From: Deltaproteobacteria bacterium
Lineage (GTDB): Bacteria > Desulfobacterota > GWC2-55-46 > DRQE01
Assembly: GCA_015492495.1 (NCBI GenBank)
Contig: WGEY01000076.1
Location: 1-57,458 of the forward strand
Reading direction: 5' to 3'
Length of the DNA stretch: 57,458 nt
A program made the position numbers and the translations under genes. The notes under the pieces were generated by a model that was not told the DNA's origin, ran no database searches, and saw only the letters and a program-made list of their open reading frames with translations. Positions 35,058-43,606 of the stretch are shown here, piece after piece; position 1 is the first letter of the stretch; each line of letters starts with the position of its first letter.

Positions 35058-38000
35058 ATGCTCAAAAAGATAATTGAACTTTCGATAAACAACCGATTCC
35101 TGGTGATACTCTTCGTCGTCTTCGTCATAGGCTGGGGCATAATTGCGATAAAAAAGACCCCGCTTGACGCCATCCCGGACCTGTCCGACGTGCAGGTCAT
35201 AATCTACACGGAATACCCCGGCCAGGCGCCGCAGGTGGTCGAAGACCAGGTAACCTACCCGCTTACAACGGCGATGCTCAGCGTGCCCTATGCAAAGGTG
35301 GTAAGGGGCTATTCGTTCTTCGGATTCTCCTTTGTGTACATAATCTTCGAGGACGGCACAGACATATACTGGGCCAGGAGCAGGGTCCTCGAGTACCTGA
35401 ACTTCGTCGCAGGAAGGCTCCCCCAGGGTGTAACACCGAGCCTCGGTCCGGACGCCACGGGTGTCGGCTGGGTGTACGAGTACGCGCTCGTCGACAAGAC
35501 CGGCAAGTACGATCTCTCGGAACTGAGGAGCTTGCAGGACTGGTACTTGCGCTATGAACTGCAGACTGTGCCGGGGGTCTCGGAGGTCGCAAGCATCGGC
35601 GGATACGTGAAGCAGTACCAGGTCGAGGTCGACCCCAACAAGCTCCTTGCCTACAACATACCGCTCGGCAAGGTCAAGCACGCCATAATGCGCTCTAACA
35701 ATGACGTGGGCGGAAGGCTCGTTGAGATGGCCGAGACCGAGTTCATGGTCCGGGGACTGGGCTACATAAAGTCCATAGAAGACATAGAAAACATCGCCAT
35801 AGGCACGGACTCCGACGGCACGCCGATCACCGTGAAGGACGTGGCCCACGTGCATCTCGGTCCGGAGCTACGAAGGGGCATTGTCGAGCTCAACGGCGAG
35901 GGAGAGGTTGCAGGCGGCATCGTGATCATGCGTTACGGCGAGAACGCGCTCAAGGTCATAGAGAACGTAAAGGAAAAGCTCGAAGCCCTCAAGCAGGGTC
36001 TCCCCGAAGGCGTTGAGATAGTGACGGTCTACGACCGTTCCGGTCTCATACACAGGGCCATCGAGACGCTAAAGGAGAAGCTCATCGAGGAGGGGATCGT
36101 CGTCTCCATAATCTGCATAATCTTCCTCCTGCACTTCAGAAGCTCGCTTGTCGCCATATTCACCCTTCCGGTTAGCATCCTCATGGCCTTCATCGTAATG
36201 TACTACCAGGGCATAAACGCAAACATCATGAGCCTCGGCGGTATAGCCATAGCAATAGGCGCGATGATAGACGCCGCCATTGTAATGGTAGAGAACGCCC
36301 ACAAGCACATCGAGCACGAAAAGGAAAACGGGGGAGACAGGGACCACTGGCGGATCATACTGGATGCATCCAAGGAGGTGGGGCCCGCGCTCTTCTTCTC
36401 GCTCCTTATAATAACGGTATCCTTCATGCCGGTCTTCACGCTCCAGGCTCAGGAGGGCAGGCTCTTCAGCCCACTTGCATACACCAAGACCTATGCAATG
36501 GCAGCCTCGGCCATACTGTCCTTGACCGTGCTACCGGTGCTGATGGGGTACTTCATAAGGGGTAAAATACTTCCCGAGGCGCGTAACCCCGTCAACCGGT
36601 TCCTACTCTTCGTATACCGCCCTATAGTCCATTTCGTCTTGAAGTTCAAAAAAAGCGTTCTGATCGCTGCGGTGCTCGTGCTGGTAGCCACTCTCATACC
36701 CTTCAAGAAGCTCGGCGGCGAATTCATGCCGCCCCTGAACGAGGGCGACCTACTCTACATGCCCACGACCATGCCGGGCATATCCATAACCAAGGCGAGG
36801 GAGATACTACAGCAGACCGACAAAATCCTCAAGACCTTCCCCGAGGTCCACCATGTCTTCGGCAAGATCGGAAGGGCCGAGACCGCCACGGACCCGGCGC
36901 CTCTCTCCATGCTCGAAACAACCATAATGCTCAAGCCAAAGGAGGAGTGGCGCGAGGGCATGACCATAGAAAAGCTCATAGAGGAGATGGACAGGGCCAT
37001 AAAGTTTCCGGGGGTCACGAACGCATGGACCATGCCCATTAAGACGAGGGTCGACATGCTCTCAACCGGCATCAAGACGCCGGTGGGCATAAAGGTCGCC
37101 GGCGATGACCTTGAAACCCTCGAAGAACTCGGCAAAAAGATAGAGGCGGTCGTAAGGGATATCCCCGGCACCCTCTCGGTCTACTCCGAGAGGGTCGTCG
37201 GCGGGAACTACCTCGACTACGAGATAGACAGGCTTGAGGCCGCAAGGTACGGCCTTACGGTGGGAGACGTGCAGGACATAATACAGTCGGCCATAGGAGG
37301 AATGAACATCACCACCACGATAGAGGGGCTAGAGAGGTATCCGGTCAACCTGAGATACGGAAGGGAGCTCAGGGACGATCTGTCGAAGCTCAGGCGCATA
37401 CTGATACCCACGCCCAGCGGCGCGCAGATACCGATCACACAGGTCGCACGTATAAGCATAAAAAAGGGTCCCCCGTCCATAAAGAGCGAGAACGCAAGGC
37501 TGAACGCCTGGATATACGTGGACATAAAGGACATAGACGTTGGCACCTATGTAAAGAACGCCAAGGCGGTACTGGCTGAAAAAATAACCATACCGGCCGG
37601 GTACTCGATAACGTGGAGCGGCCAGTACGAGTACATGGAGAGGGCCAAAGAGAGGCTGAAGCTCGTGGTGCCCCTCACCCTGGCGATCATCTTCCTGCTC
37701 CTGTACTTCAACTTCTCGAGCATCGTGGAGAGCGCGATCATCATGCTTTCCCTTCCCTTCGCGCTCGTCGGCGGGGTGTGGCTCATGTACCTCCTGGGCT
37801 ACAATATGAGCGTCGCCGTCGGCGTGGGATTCATAGCCCTCGCGGGGGTCGCCGCGGAGACCGGTGTGGTCATGCTCATATACCTCGACCACGCGTACGA
37901 GAAGCGCTACTACAGCGGCAGGATGAACACCATCGAAGACCTGCATGCAGCGATAGTTGAAGGCGCGGCCGAGAGGGTCCGCCCCAAGATGATGACGGTT

Positions 38001-38195
38001 CTTGCAACAATCGGCGGACTCGTACCCATCATGTGGGGTACGGGTACGGGATCGCAGGTCATGAAGCGTATCGCGGCACCAATGGTCGGCGGAATGGTAT
38101 CGGCCACGGTGCTCACCCTGGTGGTCATACCAGCGGTCTACGCCCTGTGGAAGGGCCGCGGACTGAGAAAAATGATGGGATCGGAGAAGGAATGA
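35058..38195 (+). CDS. cusA: CusA/CzcA-family heavy-metal RND pump
   Basis: The 1045-residue inner-membrane proton antiporter has 12 helices and two large periplasmic loops. It shows LDAIPDLSDVQVIIYTEYPGQAPQVVEDQVTYPL, FGFSFVYIIFEDGTDIYWARSRV, and helix 4 with GGIAIAIGAMIDAAIVMVENAHK (proton relay). The pore loop has MPTTMPGISITKA, TDPAPLSMLETTIMLKP and DMLSTGIKTPVGIKV, where Met residues align with the Cu(I)/Ag(I) methionine sites of CusA. That favours monovalent over divalent metals. It starts 176 bp after cusB, a gap without evident signals, and is followed 13 bp later by a PII-like gene. Confidence 0.95.
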   Translation: MLKKIIELSINNRFLVILFVVFVIGWGIIAIKKTPLDAIPDLSDVQVIIYTEYPGQAPQVVEDQVTYPLTTAMLSVPYAKVVRGYSFFGFSFVYIIFEDGTDIYWARSRVLEYLNFVAGRLPQGVTPSLGPDATGVGWVYEYALVDKTGKYDLSELRSLQDWYLRYELQTVPGVSEVASIGGYVKQYQVEVDPNKLLAYNIPLGKVKHAIMRSNNDVGGRLVEMAETEFMVRGLGYIKSIEDIENIAIGTDSDGTPITVKDVAHVHLGPELRRGIVELNGEGEVAGGIVIMRYGENALKVIENVKEKLEALKQGLPEGVEIVTVYDRSGLIHRAIETLKEKLIEEGIVVSIICIIFLLHFRSSLVAIFTLPVSILMAFIVMYYQGINANIMSLGGIAIAIGAMIDAAIVMVENAHKHIEHEKENGGDRDHWRIILDASKEVGPALFFSLLIITVSFMPVFTLQAQEGRLFSPLAYTKTYAMAASAILSLTVLPVLMGYFIRGKILPEARNPVNRFLLFVYRPIVHFVLKFKKSVLIAAVLVLVATLIPFKKLGGEFMPPLNEGDLLYMPTTMPGISITKAREILQQTDKILKTFPEVHHVFGKIGRAETATDPAPLSMLETTIMLKPKEEWREGMTIEKLIEEMDRAIKFPGVTNAWTMPIKTRVDMLSTGIKTPVGIKVAGDDLETLEELGKKIEAVVRDIPGTLSVYSERVVGGNYLDYEIDRLEAARYGLTVGDVQDIIQSAIGGMNITTTIEGLERYPVNLRYGRELRDDLSKLRRILIPTPSGAQIPITQVARISIKKGPPSIKSENARLNAWIYVDIKDIDVGTYVKNAKAVLAEKITIPAGYSITWSGQYEYMERAKERLKLVVPLTLAIIFLLLYFNFSSIVESAIIMLSLPFALVGGVWLMYLLGYNMSVAVGVGFIALAGVAAETGVVMLIYLDHAYEKRYYSGRMNTIEDLHAAIVEGAAERVRPKMMTVLATIGGLVPIMWGTGTGSQVMKRIAAPMVGGMVSATVLTLVVIPAVYALWKGRGLRKMMGSEKE

Positions 38196-38208
38196 ACGGG
38201 AGGTTTGT

Positions 38209-38574
38209 ATGAAGGAGATAAAGGCGTACATACGGGAGTTAAAGGCTGAAGAAGTGATACATGCGCTCGAGGAGGCAGGGGTGCCTGGAGTGACCGCGAT
38301 AGAGGTCAAGCGGATCGGGCCGGATATCGCCCCTGAAAAGGCCCGCTACTCCATAGACTACGGAGAAAAAATCTGCCCGATCACGAAGATTGAGATCGTC
38401 TGCAGCGATGGGGACGTGGTAAGGCTGGTCGATGTCATACAGAAGACCGCATACACGGGTCACAGGGGTGACGGCGCTATATTCGTCTCCAATATAGAGC
38501 ACGCCGTAAAGATAAGGACCGGCGAGTGGGGCGAAGGCGCGTTGCTTCCCGGACCGCAGGGAGAACAGGGGTGA
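38209..38574 (+). CDS. PII-family signalling protein linked to metal efflux (PII-NG-like)
   Basis: The 121-residue protein has the PII fold: MKEIKAYIRELKAEEVIHALEEAGVPGVTAIEV, a T-loop region, ITKIEIVCSDGDVVRLVDVIQKTAYTG, and the C-terminal block HRGDGAIFVSNIEHAVKIRTGE. Three changes from GlnB/GlnK stand out. The T-loop lacks the YRG uridylylation site, the ATP-contacting Lys in GDGKIF is replaced by Ala, and Arg before IRTGE is Lys. A separate PII group associated with CusABC-type pumps has been described. The position 13 bp after cusA fits it, and ammonium regulation is unlikely. Confidence 0.88.
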   Translation: MKEIKAYIRELKAEEVIHALEEAGVPGVTAIEVKRIGPDIAPEKARYSIDYGEKICPITKIEIVCSDGDVVRLVDVIQKTAYTGHRGDGAIFVSNIEHAVKIRTGEWGEGALLPGPQGEQG

Positions 38575-38636
38575 GGAAGGGACCTCGGCTCTGCAACCGG
38601 ACCCAAACCGCAAAAAAACGAAGAAAGGAGGATGAA

Positions 38637-38975
38637 ATGAGGATAATTAGTATATCGAAGCTGCTTGTAGGGCTCTTACTTGCCGTCTCGCTCCTGGCCG
38701 CACCAGCCGTGGCCGCGGACAAGATGGAGATGAAGGGGCACGGCATGATGGACCATGGAATGATGACGAAGGATGCGAAGAAGAAACACCACGCCATGAT
38801 GCGCGACATGATGGGCATGCTCAAGGAGACCATGGCCATAGTGAGGGACCTTTCCGGCGCCCCGACCCCGGCACAGAAAAAGAGGCTGGATGAAATGATC
38901 AAGCGCATGGATGAGATAATGGAGGTGCACAAAAAGATGATGAAGGGAAAAGGCGGTGAAAAGACAGGGATGTAG
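38637..38975 (+). CDS. Small secreted Met/His-rich protein
   Basis: The 112-residue product has a clear signal peptide (LLVGLLLAVSLLAAPAVAA, cut near residue 26). A Met/His/Lys-rich mature part opens with DKMEMKGHGMMDHGMMTKDAKKKHHAMM. A short helical region follows with MLKETMAIVRDLSGAPTPAQKKRLDEMIKRMDEIMEVHKKMM. The ATG at 38637 is preceded by GAAAGGAGG at good spacing. Its composition and place in the metal operon suggest a periplasmic Cu/Ag chaperone or buffer. A partial paralogue lies at 40027-40233. Confidence 0.8.
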   Translation: MRIISISKLLVGLLLAVSLLAAPAVAADKMEMKGHGMMDHGMMTKDAKKKHHAMMRDMMGMLKETMAIVRDLSGAPTPAQKKRLDEMIKRMDEIMEVHKKMMKGKGGEKTGM

Positions 38976-39054
38976 TTGCTTCACCGGGAACTCTCTTGCC
39001 CGCTGGGGTCGTCTCATTCCGGAAAAAAAGAGCTATAATAGAGAGGTGTAACAT

Positions 39055-39492
39055 ATGAAAACCAAGGCATTGCATCGGTCATCGACCCGGTTCGATTGCG
39101 TGTGGATAAAGGCCGCATTCTTTACAGGCGTACTCCTATCGGTGATGATTCTCACGCAGAGATATTCGTATTCAGGGCAGTCCCCGGTGGTCATGCCGGT
39201 CAAATCGAACGAGGTCTGCATGGTGACCGACCGGGTCATGGGCAGACCGCAGATACCCGTCGAGGTGGACGGCAAGGTGTACTACGGCTGTTGCCAGGGA
39301 TGCAAGAGACGTCTGAAGAACGACGTCAATCTGCGTTTCGCAACGGATCCCCTCACCGGCCGAAGGGTGGACAAGGCAAAGGCCGTAATCATCGAGGGGA
39401 CAAGAGGAGAGGCCCTTTACTTTGAATCGATCGACACGGCCATGAGATACCGCGTCTCGGCTGCGAAAGGAGAGAAACAACAGAAACCCTGA
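39055..39492 (+). CDS. YHS/TRASH-like membrane-anchored or secreted protein
   Basis: The 145-residue product has one hydrophobic segment at about residues 20-40. A Cys-rich domain follows: VCMVTDRVMGRPQIPVEVDGKVYYGCCQGCKRRLKNDVNLRF. The layout, with a Cys near the start, then YYGCCQGC, matches YHS/TRASH metal-binding domains, which often accompany copper and heavy-metal transporters. A GAGAGG ribosome site and a TATAAT at 39034-39039 lie just upstream, but no good -35 is seen, so it may be read from the efflux operon as well. Its metal-binding function is inferred. Confidence 0.75.
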   Translation: MKTKALHRSSTRFDCVWIKAAFFTGVLLSVMILTQRYSYSGQSPVVMPVKSNEVCMVTDRVMGRPQIPVEVDGKVYYGCCQGCKRRLKNDVNLRFATDPLTGRRVDKAKAVIIEGTRGEALYFESIDTAMRYRVSAAKGEKQQKP

Positions 39493-39512
39493 CCAGGAGC
39501 CCGGTTCATACG

Positions 39513-40026
39513 ATGACGGGGTTGACCCGCGCTTTGCTGCCCGGACTCGGCGGGATGGCCAATATCCACCCGCTGCCGGTGCACTTCCCCATAGCCCTTT
39601 ACAGCGCCTTTTTCCCCACGGAGCTTATAGTGGTGGTGTTCAAGAAAAAAGAGCTCCGGGATGCGGCCGAGTGGCTCCTTTACCTGGGCACGCTCGGGGC
39701 CATCGGTACGGTTGCAACGGGGCTCCGTGCCCCGGCACGGTCGCCCATGCCGGCGATGTCCATGCAGTCATGCAGAGCCACAGAAACATGGGGCTTGTCG
39801 TGCTCGCACTTGGTGCGGTACTCTCCGGGTGGAGAAGCATAGTGGGTGCCAGATTCTCCCCCAAGGCCCAGACGGCGCATCCCGCCGTCGCCTTCATCAT
39901 GGTCACCGCCATGGGCTTCGGCGCGGACATGGAGGGCTCACGGTCTACAGGCACGGTGTCTCGGTGGAGGCCATGTGCACGCGGTGCCGCACGAACATTG
40001 ACTATGCATTGGTTGAGGGAAGTACA
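39513..40026 (+). pseudogene. DUF2231-like membrane protein broken by two frameshifts
   Basis: Family-typical pieces occur in all three forward frames in the right order. Frame of 39513: HPLPVHFPIALYSAFFPTELIV and RDAAEWLLYLGTLGAIGTVATG. Second frame, from about 39730: GTVAHAGDVHAVMQSHRNMGLVVLALGAVL and VAFIMVTAMGFGADM. Third frame, from about 39935: GGLTVYRHGVSVEAM. One lost base at each junction explains the shifts; the second looks like a lost G in ACATGGGAGGG. Sequencing error is possible, but two events favour decay. The third frame stays open into the next gene. Confidence 0.75.
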
Positions 40027-40233
40027 ATGAGTATATCGAAGCTGCACTTGGCAGGAATCGTGGTGGCTCAGTACCGGATGGTGCACGAGCTTGCCGAGAT
40101 GATGAAGGAGCTGCTCTCCATAGTGAGGGACTCTTCCGGACCGCACCTGACTCCCCACGAAAAGAGGCTTACACAAATGCTTCAGCGGCTGGAGGATATC
40201 ACCAGGAAAAACGAGGATATACTTGATGCTTGA
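40027..40233 (+). CDS. Small paralogue of the Met/His-rich protein, signal peptide degraded
   Basis: The 68-residue product starts MSISKLHLAGIVVAQ and continues HELAEMMKELLSIVRDSSGPHLTPHEKRLTQMLQRLEDI. This aligns with the helical half of the protein at 38637 (MKETMAIVRDLSG, TPAQKKRLDEMIKRMDEI). The shared ISISKL start, also visible in DNA (AGTATATCGAAGCTGC), shows a duplication. The Met/His-rich segment and most of the signal peptide are missing, so it may be non-functional. It begins in the frame left open by the DUF2231 remnant. Confidence 0.6.
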   Translation: MSISKLHLAGIVVAQYRMVHELAEMMKELLSIVRDSSGPHLTPHEKRLTQMLQRLEDITRKNEDILDA

Positions 40234-40538
40234 CGTACATACTATCGCGGAAAGGAGGGGATGGATATGAGGAGACGTTTTCTTGTACCTAGGGTCGCCC
40301 ACTGCGACGAAGGACACAGTACCGCGTCCCGGGCATGACGTTAAACTGCCCCTTAGTGATACCATACGGGTCTTGAAATGCACGGAAAGGCGCCTGTCCC
40401 GGCCGGAACGTTACATCCTGTATGGTCCGCTGCTCCAGGGACCATACAGGCGGGACCGTGGCTTTGCGGAACGGAAGCGCTTTGACCGTCAAGGTGAAGA
40501 CACTCACCGCCCTGCACGGCCGATGGGAGGGAATACGG
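40234..40538. other. Noncoding stretch with a gene-start remnant and a hairpin
   Basis: An AAAGGAGGGG ribosome site at about 40250 precedes an ATG at 40261, but the frame (MDMRRRFLVPRV...) stops after 25 codons, so it looks like the remnant of a lost gene. A perfect 12-bp inverted repeat follows: CCTGTATGGTCC at 40417-40428 and GGACCATACAGG at 40439-40450. It is not followed by a T run, so it is not a standard terminator. Confidence 0.5.
40417..40450. repeat. Perfect 12-bp inverted repeat (hairpin)
   Basis: CCTGTATGGTCC, a 10-nt loop, then GGACCATACAGG. It lies about 90 bp before the small membrane protein gene at 40539. It could be a regulator site or RNA hairpin; nothing distinguishes these by eye. 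Confidence 0.6.
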
Positions 40539-40715
40539 ATGACGACAGGTACTGTTTTGTGGTTTATCATCATAGGGGTGCTCTTCTACCTCATGATGAA
40601 AAGGGGCGGGTGTTGCGGTGGAGGGCACGGACATGCTCACGGCCCGGGATCCGGAAAAAGGTCCAGACATAAGGAAGAGGAGCACGGGCCCGGCGACAAG
40701 GGCGGCTGCCACTGA
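40539..40715 (+). CDS. Small single-helix membrane protein with Cys/His-rich tail
   Basis: The 58-residue product has one membrane helix (TVLWFIIIGVLFYLMM) and a tail with GGCCGGGHGHAHGPG, a Lys/Glu/His stretch and a final GGCH. A GGGAGG site precedes the ATG at 8 nt. Short membrane proteins with Cys/His tails are common beside copper exporters (DUF2933-like), and CopA follows. Metal binding is an inference from composition. Low complexity makes homology unreliable. Confidence 0.7.
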   Translation: MTTGTVLWFIIIGVLFYLMMKRGGCCGGGHGHAHGPGSGKRSRHKEEEHGPGDKGGCH

Positions 40716-40726
40716 AAATGCACAGC

Positions 40727-40763
40727 GATCGCCTGCATGCATGCGGCACGCAGGCAGGCGATC
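40727..40763. repeat. Perfect 10-bp inverted repeat before copA
   Basis: GATCGCCTGC at 40727-40736 and GCAGGCGATC at 40754-40763 surround an ATGCATGCGG-type loop. It lies 12 bp after the small membrane protein stop and could terminate or attenuate transcription, though no T run follows. Confidence 0.55.
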
Positions 40764-40781
40764 TTCTGCAGACGATTAGGT

Positions 40782-40818
40782 TGCCCTAAGGGTCATCGGA
40801 ACTGTGACCCTCAGGGCA
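40782..40818. promoter_or_regulatory. 14-bp inverted repeat upstream of copA
   Basis: TGCCCTAAGGGTCA and TGACCCTCAGGGCA flank a 9-nt centre with a single mismatch. Each arm contains its own small palindrome (CCCTAAGGG, CCCTCAGGG). It lies 48 bp before the copA ATG and is a candidate metal-regulator operator or leader hairpin. Confidence 0.5.
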
Positions 40819-40866
40819 CCGCCCGAGCGCACCCTTTACGCAAGCTTTCAGGAGGATGGAGAGAAG

Positions 40867-43518
40867 ATGGCAAAAGACCCGGTATGCGGCATGGATGTAG
40901 ATCCGAAGGAAGCAGCCGGCAGGACCGTCTACAAGGGCAAGACATATTACTTCTGCAGCTCGAGCTGCAAGGACAGCTTCGACGGCGACCCGGAGGCCGT
41001 GCTGACACCGGCAAAGGAACCCTCCACTCCTGCAAAAAAAGGCCCTGAGCGGACCGCAGGGCTCAAGAAGATAGACCTGCCCATAACCGGCATGAGCTGC
41101 GCCTCATGCGCGGCCAAGATAGAAAAGGGGCTCGCCGGGCTCAGCGGCATAGTCAAGGCGAGTGTGAACTTCGCGACCGAGAAGGTCTCCATAACGTATG
41201 ATCCCTCCGAGGTCCACCTCACCGACTTCATAAAGACCATAAAGGAGCTCGGCTACAACGCCGGCGTGGAGACCGTAACGCTGCCCATCCAGGGTATGAG
41301 CTGTGCTTCCTGCGTGGAGAAGATCGAGAAGGCGCTCAACGGCCTCGACGGGGTCGTAAGCGCCTCCGTGAACTTCGCGACCGAAAAGGCGACCGTGAAC
41401 TATATCCCCATCGCCGTCGGCACCGAGGAGATGGTGAAGGCGGTAAGGGGTATAGGCTACGACGTCGTAGAGGTAAGGAAGGAAGAAGACATCCTCGAAA
41501 GGGAGGAACGGGCGAAAAAAGAGGCCTTCAGAAGGCTCAAGACCAAGGTCATAGCCGGCGCCGTGCTTACAGTACCCATCTTTCTTTTGACCTACCCCGA
41601 TCTTTTCGGCCTGAGCGCCATCTTCGGCTTTTCAAGGCGTACATACTTCATTCTCATGTTCGTGCTCGCATCCCCTGTCCAGTTCTGGTGCGGAAGGCAG
41701 TTCTACAGCGGGGCCTGGGCCGCTGCCCGGCACAGGACCACCGACATGAACACACTCATAGCCGTCGGAACATCCGCCGCCTACCTCTACAGCCTCGCAG
41801 CCACCTTCTTCCCCGGCTTCTTCGAGGCAAGGGGTTTCGAGGCGGAGGTATACTTCGACACGGCAGCGGCCATAATAGTCCTCATACTACTCGGACGTCT
41901 CCTCGAGGCAAGGGCCAAGGGCCAGACCTCTGAGGCGATAAAGAAGCTGATCGGCATGCAGGCCAAGACAGCTCGCGTTATAAGGGACGGCAGGGAGGTG
42001 GACATCCCCGTGGAGGATGTCCAGGTCGGTGACACCGTCATTGTAAGGCCCGGCGAAAAGATACCCGTGGACGGGGTGGTAGTCGAAGGATACTCTTCGG
42101 TCGACGAGTCCATGATAAGCGGCGAGAGCATGCCCGTTGAGAAAAAGGCGGGTGACGAGGTCATAGGGGCGACTATCAACAGGACCGGCTCCTTCAGGTT
42201 CAGGGCCACACGGGTGGGCAAGGAGACCGCGCTTGCGCAGATAATAAAGATGGTCGAGGAGGCCCAGACAACCAAGCCCCCGATAGCCAGGATGGCGGAC
42301 CTCATAGCGAGCTACTTCGTGCCGGCCGTCATAGGCATAGCGATCATCACTTTTATTGTATGGTACCTCTTCGGCCCGGAACCATCCTTCACCTACGGGC
42401 TCCTTAACTTCGTAGCCGTCCTCATAATCGCCTGTCCCTGCGCACTCGGGCTCGCAACCCCTACCTCCATAATGGTCGGAACCGGCAAGGGTGCAGAGAA
42501 CGGGATACTCATAAGGGGCGGCGAGTCACTCGAGACGGCCCACAAACTCACGGCTATAATCCTCGACAAGACCGGAACACTTACAAAGGGCGAGCCCTCG
42601 CTGACAGACGTGGTAAGGCCCCATGGAGAGGACTTCAAAGAGGACGAGATACTCTTCTATGCGGCATCTGCTGAAAAGGGCTCGGAGCACCCGCTCGGCG
42701 AGGCCATCATAAACGGCGCCAAGGAGCGCGGCATCGATGCGGCGACACCCGAAGGTTTCAACGCTATACCCGGCCACGGCATAGAGGCCGTGGTCAGCGG
42801 AAGGAAGGTGCTACTTGGCAACATCAAACTCATGCAGGACAAGGGGGTGGATACCCGGGGGCTTGAAGAAGAGGCCGAAAGGCTCTCCGACGAAGGCAAG
42901 ACCCCCATGTACCTTGCCGTGGACGGCGTGGCGGCAGGTCTTATAGCCGTCGCCGACACGCTCAAGGAGTATTCGAGGGAGGCGGTCAAGGCCCTTCACA
43001 ACCTCGGCCTCGAGGTGGCGATCCTCACCGGCGACAACAGGCGGACCGCAGAGGCCATAGCAAAGGCCGTGGGCATCGACAGGGTGCTGGCGGAGGTGTT
43101 GCCCGAAGACAAGGCCAATGAGGTGAAAAAGCTCCAGGCAGAGGGCAAGGTTGTCGCAATGGTGGGCGACGGTATAAACGACGCGCCTGCGCTGGCGCAG
43201 GCGGACGTGGGCATAGCGATAGGAACCGGTGCGGACGTGGCCATGGAGGCATCGGACATAACGCTCATAAGCGGGGACCTGAGGGGTATCGTCACCGCCA
43301 TAGCGCTCAGCAGGGCCACGATAAGAAACATCAAGCAGAACCTCTTCTGGGCCTTCTTCTACAACTCATCGCTCATCCCGATAGCTGCGGGCGTCCTGTA
43401 TCCCTTCTTCGAGATACTCCTAAACCCGATATTCGCCGCCGCAGCCATGGGACTGAGCTCGGTGAGCGTTGTAACAAACGCCCTCAGGCTCAGGTGGTTC
43501 AAGCCGCCTGTAACATAG
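40867..43518 (+). CDS. copA: Cu(I)-exporting P1B-type ATPase with YHS and two HMA domains
   Basis: The 883-residue pump has an N-terminal YHS domain (residues 1-45: DPVCGMDVD and YYFCSSSC). Two HMA domains with GMSCASC lie near 76-81 and 143-148, then eight helices. ATPase motifs are [11 protein letters not shown] near 523, the phosphorylation site [12 protein letters not shown] near 567, SEHPLGEAI (HP motif), and [18 protein letters not shown] and [21 protein letters not shown]. The final helices have [15 protein letters not shown] and [12 protein letters not shown], as in Cu(I) pumps (class P1B-1). The ATG at 40867 has AGGAGG 9 nt upstream; the frame is open earlier, but those residues are unlike the family. 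Confidence 0.96.
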   Translation: MAKDPVCGMDVDPKEAAGRTVYKGKTYYFCSSSCKDSFDGDPEAVLTPAKEPSTPAKKGPERTAGLKKIDLPITGMSCASCAAKIEKGLAGLSGIVKASVNFATEKVSITYDPSEVHLTDFIKTIKELGYNAGVETVTLPIQGMSCASCVEKIEKALNGLDGVVSASVNFATEKATVNYIPIAVGTEEMVKAVRGIGYDVVEVRKEEDILEREERAKKEAFRRLKTKVIAGAVLTVPIFLLTYPDLFGLSAIFGFSRRTYFILMFVLASPVQFWCGRQFYSGAWAAARHRTTDMNTLIAVGTSAAYLYSLAATFFPGFFEARGFEAEVYFDTAAAIIVLILLGRLLEARAKGQTSEAIKKLIGMQAKTARVIRDGREVDIPVEDVQVGDTVIVRPGEKIPVDGVVVEGYSSVDESMISGESMPVEKKAGDEVIGATINRTGSFRFRATRVGKETALAQIIKMVEEAQTTKPPIARMADLIASYFVPAVIGIAIITFIVWYLFGPEPSFTYGLLNFVAVLIIACPCALGLATPTSIMVGTGKGAENGILIRGGESLETAHKLTAIILDKTGTLTKGEPSLTDVVRPHGEDFKEDEILFYAASAEKGSEHPLGEAIINGAKERGIDAATPEGFNAIPGHGIEAVVSGRKVLLGNIKLMQDKGVDTRGLEEEAERLSDEGKTPMYLAVDGVAAGLIAVADTLKEYSREAVKALHNLGLEVAILTGDNRRTAEAIAKAVGIDRVLAEVLPEDKANEVKKLQAEGKVVAMVGDGINDAPALAQADVGIAIGTGADVAMEASDITLISGDLRGIVTAIALSRATIRNIKQNLFWAFFYNSSLIPIAAGVLYPFFEILLNPIFAAAAMGLSSVSVVTNALRLRWFKPPVT

Positions 43519-43606
43519 GTGCAGTAGCCCGCTTGAAAGCGCATGGACCGGCATCCGGAAGCACGCGGAATACGGCCCGGTCCTATAAAAAGGAAGGACA
43601 ACCGCC

